Assembly (NCBI GenBank): GCA_001687465.1
Contig: LVLI01000253.1
Location: 1-28,391, forward strand
DNA length: 28,391 nucleotides
From: Halocafeteria seosinensis
Taxonomy: Eukaryota; Sar; Bigyra; Bicosoecida
Direction of reading: 5' to 3'
The notes below the pieces were generated by a model. That model had not been told where the DNA came from. It was given only the letters and a program-made list of their open reading frames with translations, and made no database searches. Positions within the stretch are counted from its first letter, which is position 1. Every line of letters starts with the position of its first letter. A program made the position numbers and the translations under genes. Positions 21,454 to 28,391 of the stretch are shown piece by piece.

Positions 21454-22038
21454 TTAATACAGTGTATTGTACCAGGTAGCCCTGTCCAGTGCACGAGGAT
21501 CCGGGACCGTCTGGGGTCGTGATCGACAAAATTCTCCACCACATCTACCGACTTTGCGGCTGTAGGTGACCCGTCTAGGGGTTAGGCAGGAGATATCATT
21601 TCCAACGGGATTGTTTGACGCGGTCTTAGCCAAGGGGTCAGCAGTCGAGTTGGAACAGCTGTGTACTGCAATCCGAACGCTCTGCACCATTGGGAGATTC
21701 TGAGGGTGAAACAACTCAGTCCGCGCCCGTTCAAAGAGTGGAATGAGCTTGTCCTTGCGTCACTCAGTTTCACCGTTAATGTAATCCACCATTGTTTGTG
21801 AGTCGCATTCTATGCGGACGTCAACCAAAGTAGCCACGGAGTCTTCTGGGACCGCACCGCGCTCTCTGTGGATACGATACACTGTTGTTATGCCAGTGTG
21901 CAATTTGACGTAGAGTGACATCGTCTTGGAACTCGACGTGTAAGACCGTACTAAGTTCTTCGTTAGGTTAAGACTTCGTCCGTTGTGGGCCAGCTTGTGG
22001 CCCGTGGCCTGCCGGCAGGAAGGCACTGCAGCAGGCAA
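21454..22038 (-). pseudogene. RNase H-like fragment with one in-frame stop
   Basis: One minus-strand frame is open over about 195 codons except for a single TGA at 21762-21760. Before the stop it reads VRIECDSQTMVDYINGE, matching the DSQ-type acidic strand and helix of the RNase H fold. After the stop it reads RKDKLIPLFERARTEL and then SNSTADPLAKTASNN, matching the late helix with a conserved Asp (AD.LAK.A). Upstream residues fit the early strands poorly. Such domains occur in retroelements and as free-standing RNase HI-like proteins. No reverse transcriptase or terminal repeats were seen nearby, so the source is unknown. Most likely a decayed copy. Confidence 0.45.
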
Positions 22039-22360
22039 TAAGCAGCTGCAACAAATAATTGTTCGAAGTTCCGAGTCGAGGGACTCCCTACACAGCCAAG
22101 TGGTCTTTAGGCCTTGCCAGAGAATCCCTCGGTTTGATATGTGAGACTAATGTACGTTTAGAGGATATTACTATGCTTTTGTTCATACACGGTGTAGGAA
22201 TATATCGCTACCACTATATTTTTTTCCCTGAGTTCCCTGTCAGTGGCCCGTTGCCATTGCTCAACTTGTTTACTAATTGAACAGTAATTGGAACATTTGT
22301 TAGACACTGAATCTTATTGCCTCGAGTAAAACAGGCTGCGATTAATCATTAACTCGTCTC
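22039..22360. other. Spacer upstream of FkbM-like copy 2
   Basis: AT-rich sequence with no coding frame of note. It presumably holds the promoter of the following gene. Confidence 0.4.
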
Positions 22361-23323
22361 ATGAAAAACACGGTTCGTGAAAGGAGCTCAATGCAGTGGC
22401 TGAACGTGCACAAGGCACTGAATCGTGCTGGGATAGCAGTGTGCTGCTTCGGAGTAATCGTACTTGGAGCATTAACTTACACTGGCGAAGATACGGGTAA
22501 GAATGGAACTTCTATGTCGACTTTAGGATGGGCGCAAACGGCTACATTTCACAGTAGCACCCAGGAACCCAACCCAGCAGATGGTTGCTGGCACGTATTC
22601 ATTGATGCTGGGTCGAACCGTGGGGTACAGGTGCGCAAACTTTTCGAGCCCGAGCTGTATCCCAAATCCAAAGTAGAAAAGCACTTCAGAAGAATATTTG
22701 GCAGCCAAGAGCAAAGAGCAAAGGATGTTTGTGCTATCGGTTTTGAAGGACACCCGATGTTTTTCCCTCGACTAACTGAGATTGAGAGGCTGTACAACTC
22801 ACGTGGGTTCCGGGTAAATTTCATTAAGAAGATTATTGGTACAGCTGCTGCGAATCTCACTTTCTTCATGGATCAAAGCGAAGATCATGTTGGGTCCAGT
22901 ATTATTCAGCGCAAGCAAACTAACGAATCATACTCTGTGGAGTCACTGGACTTCGCAAAATTCGTGCAGCAGGTGGGGCAAAGAGTTTTGCCAACACGAC
23001 GTGGAAGCAAGCCTCCTTCGGTCCTCATGAAAATGGATATCGAAGGTTCGGAGTTCATAGTAGTTCCGCATTTGGTTAACAAGAACGCTTTATGCTATGT
23101 TAACCTTAGCATGGTTGAGTGGCACGAGAAGCATTTCTTGAAGGGGAAAATTCCCGACCTCTTCCCCTCATCGTTCAGAAACCCTAAAACAGCTAAGAAG
23201 GCCGCAGCAAGAGTAAGACAGGAAGCAACAAATTATATCGCAACAAAGTGCCCCTCGAATGCGATAACCGCTTTCGATGATGAGACCTATCTCAGTGACG
23301 GAAAACCGCTCAGTCAACTGTAG
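22361..23323 (+). CDS. Type II membrane FkbM-like methyltransferase, copy 2
   Basis: An intact intronless frame of 320 residues, the paralogue of the gene at 10590-11549 but on the opposite strand. It has the same plan: basic tail, signal anchor (about 21-41), then a lumenal SAM-dependent methyltransferase domain with HVFIDAGSNRGVQVRKLFEP, CAIGFEGHPMFF, MKMDIEGSEF and CPSNAI near the end. Substitutions relative to copy 1 are spread out and mostly conservative in the catalytic domain, while the anchor and stem have changed freely, so both copies appear to be under selection. The C-terminus is one residue longer (ending SQL). The substrate is unknown; glycan methylation in the Golgi is the most reasonable guess from the membrane topology and the glycosyltransferase-like neighbours. 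Confidence 0.83.
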   Translation: MKNTVRERSSMQWLNVHKALNRAGIAVCCFGVIVLGALTYTGEDTGKNGTSMSTLGWAQTATFHSSTQEPNPADGCWHVFIDAGSNRGVQVRKLFEPELYPKSKVEKHFRRIFGSQEQRAKDVCAIGFEGHPMFFPRLTEIERLYNSRGFRVNFIKKIIGTAAANLTFFMDQSEDHVGSSIIQRKQTNESYSVESLDFAKFVQQVGQRVLPTRRGSKPPSVLMKMDIEGSEFIVVPHLVNKNALCYVNLSMVEWHEKHFLKGKIPDLFPSSFRNPKTAKKAAARVRQEATNYIATKCPSNAITAFDDETYLSDGKPLSQL

Positions 23324-23749
23324 GGAGGGGGCGTACACTGCCAGCATTGCAACTATGAAGAAAACATTCGCGTACTTAATGCGAAACTACTCAACATCGT
23401 ACCACTGTAATTAGAATAGCTATCACCGTATACATTAGGTGTCTCTCTTTTGACTCGTGACTTCACAGTAGTGAATGAATCGTATCCCCCGTGAAACAAA
23501 AGTAGTCTGCGCTTTCCAGTGTAGTGAACACACAAGTCTCGACATATTCACCAAATATTTCAGAGATTGGCACCTTACATATTGCCAGACTGTCTCGGCT
23601 CCGAGCTTCGTCTACAAGTCCAAGCATTGCCGTCTCATTTATGTATAATAAAGAATCCCATCTTGAAACCTACAGAAATACAAGATATCTGCATACACTA
23701 CATGTATATGTACTTTGTATGATTGTGTGATCCATTCCAGCCAGGTTAT
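23324..23749. other. Spacer after FkbM-like copy 2
   Basis: AT-rich, with no supported exon. A TTCCAG acceptor-like site at about 23736-23741 precedes the coding-like segment that follows. Confidence 0.35.
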
Positions 23750-23953
23750 ACAGCTGCAAATGTTTTTAGGGAGCGATCCCAACAAGAGCATCGCAAAATA
23801 CATGGAGGGAAAAGCACCGGGCTCCCGCTGGAAATGCGGAACTTCCGCAAGCTGATGACGACCAAACTGTCAGTCACGTTGATGCGCCACAACGTGAAGA
23901 TGTTGGAGCGGTTCCGGGTAGGGTTCACCCCTCCCACAGAGCTTAGCCTGTAG
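23750..23953 (+). pseudogene. C-terminal coding segment, EMRNF family copy 1
   Basis: The frame reads EMRNFRKLMTTKLS, then HNVKMLERFRVGFT, and ends at a TAG at 23951-23953. It matches the segment at 27150-27254 with conservative changes (F/Y, V/I, R/K) and mostly third-position or similar differences, which suggests it was selected as protein. The upstream part of the gene was not found; this may be a last exon behind the acceptor near 23741, or a remnant. The layout faintly resembles the C-terminus of sulfotransferases, but that is too weak to name it. Confidence 0.4.
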
Positions 23954-24310
23954 CATACGCGTCTTCCGGTAGGAGCAATACTAATACACGGCTAAATCAT
24001 CAGTTCTGGTGGCCTAAGTAGAAAAACGTAACCACTACCATCACTAGAACATGTTATTGGCAATACTTTCCGGAAGAGATGATAGACTATGCGGGAAAAA
24101 AGTGCGAATATCTGTACTTTTTACGCACCAAAACGATCCTCATGCTTGTGATCCAGTGACTGTCCTCATTGGTGGGCGGCCTTGCTCCTGAGTCACACCG
24201 CTTCCTTTATAGAGAAACGAAATACTGCTTCTGCGCATTAAATCCTTGTCTCACAGAACCCCTGTCCCTCCGGCTTGTAAATAAGAGGCGGAAGCGTAAC
24301 CAACAAGTTG
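23954..24310. other. Spacer
   Basis: No gene seen. A plus-strand frame from 24169 runs into the tandem duplication that follows but shows no domain. Confidence 0.35.
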
Positions 24311-24543
24311 TGCTGCTTAGCAAGAAGACAGAAATAATACCGAGAAGAAGCCACCAACTGAAGGACATAGAATTTAGCGGCATCAAGAATCATTGGATAC
24401 CGTCGTAAGCCGCACGTAAGGGCTTTATGCTGCTTAGCAAGAAGACAGAAATAATACCGAGAAGAAGCCACCAACTGAAGGACATAGAATTTAGCGGCAT
24501 CAAGAATCATTGGATACCGTCATAAGCCGCACGTAAGGGCAAA
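24311..24543. repeat. 117-base tandem direct duplication
   Basis: Two head-to-tail copies begin with TGCTGCTTAGCAAGAAGACA at 24311 and 24428. Over about 110 aligned bases only one difference was seen (CGTCGTAAGC against CGTCATAAGC), so the duplication is recent. The period of 117 is a multiple of three, so open frames on both strands survive it. No known element was recognised in the unit. Confidence 0.93.
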
Positions 24544-24673
24544 CGAGCCGTTTTGAAGCCCGTACTTGGCCCAGTCGTCACTCACAAGGAAGACGAGTAA
24601 TGAAACGTATAATGACATAGTTGGACTCGTAATGATATTATCTATCGAATGGTGGTTCCCGTATGTTGTCATA

Positions 24674-24967
24674 CTAGTTGTGGAATGAGATCCAATTTTG
24701 GCGATCGCCATTTTTTACCCGGGCCCGCACGGGTAAAGTGTCCGGAACCTGAATGTTAGCTATCAAAGGGTCGTAATACCGGTAAATATACGATTCAACC
24801 CCGTGGTTCAGTTCTGCTGCGGCTGCGGCTGCTTGCTGCGTTGAGAACGAAAGTAAGCGTTGGTAGCGAATTGGAGAGGTTGACAAAAGCGTGACTGTAA
24901 GAATCAACCAAATTTCTTGAGGAACTGCCCTTTCTCCTTTGAATCCACGGCAAATTAGTGCAGTACG
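24674..24967 (-). CDS. Unassigned open frame downstream of the gene at 25031-26059
   Basis: A 97-codon stop-free minus-strand frame without an ATG. It contains a hydrophobic stretch (WLILTVTLLSTS), an alanine run encoded by a GCA/GCC repeat at about 24813-24840, and then polar sequence (YIYRYYDPLIANIQVPD). This order resembles the anchor and stem of the type II membrane proteins nearby. It may be a relic of such a gene. No start, catalytic domain or partner exon was found. Confidence 0.22.
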   Translation of the reverse strand, partial: RTALICRGFKGERAVPQEIWLILTVTLLSTSPIRYQRLLSFSTQQAAAAAAELNHGVESYIYRYYDPLIANIQVPDTLPVRARVKNGDRQNWISFHN

Positions 24968-25030
24968 CTATGCCCTAACTTCCCCTGGAGTCCGGGTGTG
25001 CTTTCTTGGCTACGTCCACGTCGGTCTTTC

Positions 25031-26059
25031 TCAAATGTTATCAGATGAACATTGTGTCCGCTGTCCCTCGATACGGCGTAAGATACGTTGCGTTACACAC
25101 CGGCGGTAGGACCGGTAGCAGGCTGTAGAATTAGTACTGAGAGAAACGTGAGCAACCATCATTGTAGAGGGATGAAACCTTGAAAGAGCCGTAATGCCAC
25201 GTTTGCGGAATGATTCCTTCCACATCTGTTCGGATTTTACGTAGTCCGAATTAATCAGCGCTGAGTCACATAGCACTTCAAAGAACGCAGATGCAGCTCT
25301 TAAGGTCTTAAACACAAGGAACTTGTCATTTATTCCACCAAAAGCCCTGCACGCAGGTACCAAAGCTTCGAACAACATGTTTGAATACACTGGATGTCGA
25401 CTGAAAAACACGTTGTCGCTTCTGGTCCGGACGTACATGGAATAATTCCCATGACGCTTAGCCTCCTGAAACCCATGAAGCATATTGTGATACATCATTA
25501 TGTTACGCGTCCATATACCCGTGTTGGGGTTCTTTAACGGAGTAGTCTCTCTTAGGTTGTACAATTTGCGTAACTCTGTGAAAGACGGAGCAATTTCTGC
25601 CTTTAGTTGCATTATCTGTGCCCCTGAGTTTACGACTTGTTTTCTCAGTTGCTCCTTGGTGCTCTCGAGACGGCTGTGAGCGTTGGCTACATCCCATGCT
25701 GTTTTATCAACCTTCCTCAGCAAGTCCACAGTTGTTTGTTTTTGTAAAATGGCAAAAACGTCGACACAGAATCCGGCTTGGACCTGAGGGGAAATGACGT
25801 GTTCCGCCAAGGAATTGATGGATGTGTTCAGAAGCCTCGTCTCCAAACCGCTGACAATGATGGCAATGCTCTTCTTGTCGCTTCTGATACTACACGGCTG
25901 TGCAGTACCAGTGGTAGAGCTCCTTTCTTGCGCGTTCTCATGAGAAAAGTCGGCCATCGTGTGTATACTGCTCTGTGCAACCAGGAGCTTGGAAAGATAT
26001 GCCACGCTGGCGGCACCAACGCAACAAAGTAGCATTGAAAATAGCGTTTTGTAATTCAT
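25031..26059 (-). CDS. Type II membrane protein, probable glycosyltransferase
   Basis: Intronless, 342 residues from the ATG at 26059. A very short cytosolic tail precedes a signal anchor (about 5-28). After a Ser/Thr-rich stem the globular part begins SIAIIVSGLETRLLNTS (about 64-80). A later motif, YSMYVRTRSDNVFF (about 206-219), has the form of the RxRxD acidic motif seen in several GT-A-like families, with Asp215 as candidate metal ligand. Further on are CDSALINSDYVKSEQMW and a basic C-terminus. It is probably a Golgi sugar transferase, but no numbered family was recognised. It differs in sequence from the glycosyltransferase-like gene at 19146-20333, so it is not a copy of it. Confidence 0.68.
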   Translation of the reverse strand: MNYKTLFSMLLCCVGAASVAYLSKLLVAQSSIHTMADFSHENAQERSSTTGTAQPCSIRSDKKSIAIIVSGLETRLLNTSINSLAEHVISPQVQAGFCVDVFAILQKQTTVDLLRKVDKTAWDVANAHSRLESTKEQLRKQVVNSGAQIMQLKAEIAPSFTELRKLYNLRETTPLKNPNTGIWTRNIMMYHNMLHGFQEAKRHGNYSMYVRTRSDNVFFSRHPVYSNMLFEALVPACRAFGGINDKFLVFKTLRAASAFFEVLCDSALINSDYVKSEQMWKESFRKRGITALSRFHPSTMMVAHVSLSTNSTACYRSYRRCVTQRILRRIEGQRTQCSSDNI

Positions 26060-26588
26060 CTTTAGCTAGATCAACTTTAAACGAGTGTTTTCTGTCTGAA
26101 CTCATGGAGGAAGTGGCCAGTGGCACTGTCTTGTTGAAATTACCGACCCAATCGTACTGCACCGTACAGCACAGTACTGTATCTGCAAAAATGACGCCAG
26201 CAGCGAGACGATAAAGGTCTGTCAAACATTTATAATACTATTGTGGTGAGACAGGTAAAAATTGGTTCTAAGGGTCGAGCGATAAGGGCGATCGAAAGCC
26301 CCGGGAAGTTTCCCGGCCCACTTCCCGGCACAAACATGGTTCTGGCCCACTTCTGGGTGAACTTGACGACGCCACCCGCGTAAGCAGATTGATATTCCGT
26401 AAACTGTAATGCTAGTTTGCAGACTTGATAGCAAGGGGAAAAAGAGGGCCTACAATACGACGTCTCCACACAGGTTGTGGCCATCCGGTGAATGCTGTGG
26501 AGACGGATCGATCGACGACCACGCACTGGGATGCGATAAAGATGGGAACGCCGTGTAAAGGACATGACAGAATAGCAGCGGAACGAGG
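26060..26588. other. Spacer with a GC-rich inverted repeat
   Basis: Holds the 5' flank of the minus-strand gene ending at 26059. A perfect short inverted repeat (CCGGGAA, 2-base loop, TTCCCGG) lies at 26301-26316. No coding exon is supported. Confidence 0.4.
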
Positions 26589-26640
26589 GAGATGCGGAAC
26601 TTTCAGAAGCTGATGATGGCCTCTTCTACGGGAAAATTAG
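26589..26640 (+). pseudogene. EMRNF family copy 2, short fragment
   Basis: The first 30 or so bases closely match copies 1 and 3 (EMRNFQKLMM), after which similarity is lost and the conserved MLER motif is missing. A different frame through this stretch is also open and reads coding-like (GDAELSEADDGLFYGKISS), ending at a TAA near 26694. It is either a truncated relic or a fragment reused in another frame. Confidence 0.35.
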
Positions 26641-27149
26641 TTCCCCAGCGAAACTCTTCGATCCAATGCTTAACGATACATTTGTGGCTGGGTAATTGAA
26701 AGAACTGTTGCACAGCAGGATACACCAGAATACCCTACGCTACTCATTGACATTTGTCACCCTTCACCCTGCTAGGTAAACTCTGAATACGGTTCTGAGT
26801 TGTTCAAATACTCGTAATCCAGCTCTTATTCAGTTCGACGGATCGGACTTTAAATAGCCAGACGACATCTGCATCCAGCGCAAACGCAGGATCGGTCTTT
26901 CAAACGAGCAGAAGACAACAGCTTGGACTCGTGCCAGTCTTGCCGTGCCGTGTAGCCTGTCGGTTAGGATTGGCGGCTTTGCTTCTCAGTAGTGCCTCAG
27001 ACGGTTGTTTTTTGCTGATGCCAGTAAAAGGCCTGCAAGCAAGGATGCAATACCTCAACCCTTGCTGGTACAACAGTAGAATCTGCTCTGCAGAACTTCC
27101 TAAATGGCGTACCCAAATAACATCCCAATTTCGGATTTTCAATTCTCGG
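26641..27149. other. Spacer, possibly with upstream part of EMRNF copy 3
   Basis: A plus-strand frame without ATG at its start is open from 26931 and leads into copy 3 (contains LNPCWYNSRICSAELPKW). Its coding status is unclear. Nothing else is recognised here. Confidence 0.3.
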
Positions 27150-27254
27150 GAGATGAGGAACTTTCAGAAATTGATGATAGACAAACTACAGTCTGACAAG
27201 GTGAGAATGCTGGAGCGATACCGGATAGGATACACCTCTCACGGCCTAGAGTAG
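27150..27254 (+). pseudogene. C-terminal coding segment, EMRNF family copy 3
   Basis: The frame reads EMRNFQKLMIDKL, then KVRMLERYRIGYT, and stops with TAG at 27252-27254. An AATAAA motif follows within about 10 bases (27259-27264), and the bases after the stop (TAGCAT and later TTTCGGTAGG) recall those after copy 1. This suggests a real gene 3' end or a duplicate of one. The rest of the gene is not visible as a clear frame. Confidence 0.4.
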
Positions 27255-27818
27255 CATTAAAATAAATTTCTTTCGGTAGGTACATATACACATCGTGTAG
27301 ATGTACATGTACCGTATTCCTTCATGAAACCAGTGAAACGTAGACACTGACCACTGACGGTCCGCTGAATTGAGACTGGTGGACTATAGAACCTTAGCAA
27401 TCCAGTTATAACTCACAAGCTCGCAAAATCATTGTTTTGAAGGTATTAGCTTAATTTCGAGGGCATTGGGCCACCAATTTGTGGTGTATTGACCCAGATA
27501 TGTACTGCTTTGAGGTTCAAGTTGGCAACGGGGCATAATGTCACACATTCTGGTCATCCAAGGGGAAAAGTCACCACTACACCCATGCTACTGTTCAAGT
27601 AAAGTGTGTTCGATGCTACTCTCACCATGCAGTTATGTAAATCTAGAGCCTCAAAACCCTGAAGTCGGAGACTTGTTTGTAGGACACCCGATTCACACCA
27701 TGTGGTCAAACTCATGACTTCCAAAGTATTGTAAGCACCACTATTTCTTCATGAAGGATATGCAGTTCTATCTAAGGAAGAAATTAATACATGCCATCAT
27801 ATCTCAATGATATTTTCC
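27255..27818. other. Spacer upstream of the right-edge gene
   Basis: AT-rich sequence with no supported coding exon. It presumably includes the promoter of the gene starting at 27819. Confidence 0.4.
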
Positions 27819-28391
27819 ATGAGGGTGTTCAAGTACAGTATATGTGGTGCTGTCGCCTTCGCACTGACTACCTTGGTTGGTGGTCTTTGGCGCATCCATT
27901 TGCCGGCATCTCTCAGCCGTGTGAGTCCTCATGCTGGTGGAAATGCAAAAAGGATGTATTCAAAAGACTACGTAGATAGACACTTGGAGAAGGGTAATGA
28001 TGTCTCTAGCTTTGGTGCGTTTCGGCATCGAGAGAATTGGACCTGGGCCTCCATTGGTTGTGACGCCACTAAAGTCAATGAAGACTTGCAGGTTACTTTG
28101 TCCCGATATTACGGTATGTCTCGTAATCAAAACGACTTTAACTTCCTTTTTGACTGTATACATCGCCGGGAGACGCTTCAAGATAAAGGTTTGACACGGG
28201 ACACGTTCAAGAAATTGAAACCGAACTCACGCATATTCCATATCCCGAATTTGAGACCTCACCACACAGCAAAGGAGCAGCTCTGCGAAATAAGCACGAA
28301 AGCATACAACACGTTCGGAATCCATATTGTACCTCCGTGCGTGGCAACCCCCACGTACGAAGAGATCGACGGTGAATCCATTTCTTCATCC
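27819..28391 (+). CDS. Type II membrane protein, 5' part, runs off the window
   Basis: The frame is open from the ATG at 27819 to the last base (191 codons, no stop). The start MRVFKYSICGAVAFALTTLV gives a short basic tail and a signal anchor (about 8-24), followed by a stem and a lumenal region with YSKDYVDRHLEKG, ENWTWASIGCD, SRNQNDFNFLFDCIHRR and SRIFHIPNLRPHH. Cys residues and an NWT sequon fit a secretory-pathway protein. The layout is like that of the four other membrane-anchored sugar enzymes in this window, so a Golgi glycan enzyme is likely by context, but no family motif was recognised and the C-terminal half is missing. Confidence 0.7.
   Translation, partial: MRVFKYSICGAVAFALTTLVGGLWRIHLPASLSRVSPHAGGNAKRMYSKDYVDRHLEKGNDVSSFGAFRHRENWTWASIGCDATKVNEDLQVTLSRYYGMSRNQNDFNFLFDCIHRRETLQDKGLTRDTFKKLKPNSRIFHIPNLRPHHTAKEQLCEISTKAYNTFGIHIVPPCVATPTYEEIDGESISSS

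Noticed and set aside
23756-23858. Second coding-like frame in EMRNF copy 1 (contains FLGSDPNKSIAKYMEGKAPG)
   Set aside because: It reads well but is not shared by copy 3, whereas the EMRNF frame is conserved between copies 1 and 3.
26230-26565. 111-codon minus-strand frame with Pro/Gly-rich segment
   Set aside because: No ATG-supported start, no domain, and it spans a GC-rich inverted repeat; judged chance.
1-28391. tRNA genes, CRISPR arrays, terminal repeats of transposons
   Set aside because: B-box-like GGTTCGA strings found were inside protein genes and lacked cloverleaf context; no regularly spaced repeats or paired long terminal repeats were seen by eye.

Overview
This is nuclear DNA of a eukaryote. 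Protein genes are split by short GT-AG introns (mostly 65-98 bases, donors mostly GTAAGT-like), there are no operons or Shine-Dalgarno sites, and nuclear genes for mitochondrial and Golgi proteins are present. Short introns, tight spacing of the left-hand genes, a plant/algal-style kinesin-14 and many Golgi-type sugar enzymes suggest a unicellular alga or other protist with a compact genome. A red alga or stramenopile is possible, but the sequence alone does not settle the lineage. No rRNA, tRNA, CRISPR or complete transposon was seen.

Left part (1 to about 18,600) is gene-dense and mostly housekeeping. In order: a (GT)n microsatellite; a kinesin-14 motor (+); a TMEM87-type Golgi seven-helix protein in four exons (-); a soluble HMG-CoA reductase with a presequence-like N-terminus (-); a type II membrane FkbM-like methyltransferase (-); mitochondrial ribosomal protein bL32m in three exons (+); a small tentative gene (-); a long coiled-coil protein in three exons (+); and QTRT2, the accessory subunit of the queuine tRNA-ribosyltransferase, in four exons (+). 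Most exon models here were built by joining open frames at splice sites so that the reading phase holds across every intron.

Right part (about 18,600 to 28,391) is looser and has a different theme. It holds two type II membrane glycosyltransferase-like genes, a second copy of the FkbM-like gene in the opposite orientation, and the start of another type II membrane protein that runs off the right edge. Between them lie fragments: an RNase H-like frame broken by one stop codon, three related copies of a short C-terminal coding segment, and a recent 117-base tandem duplication. This looks like a duplicating cluster of genes for Golgi-lumen glycan synthesis or decoration. The four intact or partial right-hand genes and the left FkbM copy share the same plan: a short cytosolic tail, one signal anchor and a lumenal domain, with no intron visible.

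Working together (inference): the methyltransferase and glycosyltransferase-like genes probably act on extracellular polysaccharide or glycoprotein glycans in the Golgi, where the TMEM87-like protein would also reside. The other genes are independent housekeeping functions: mevalonate synthesis, mitochondrial translation, tRNA queuosine modification and microtubule transport.
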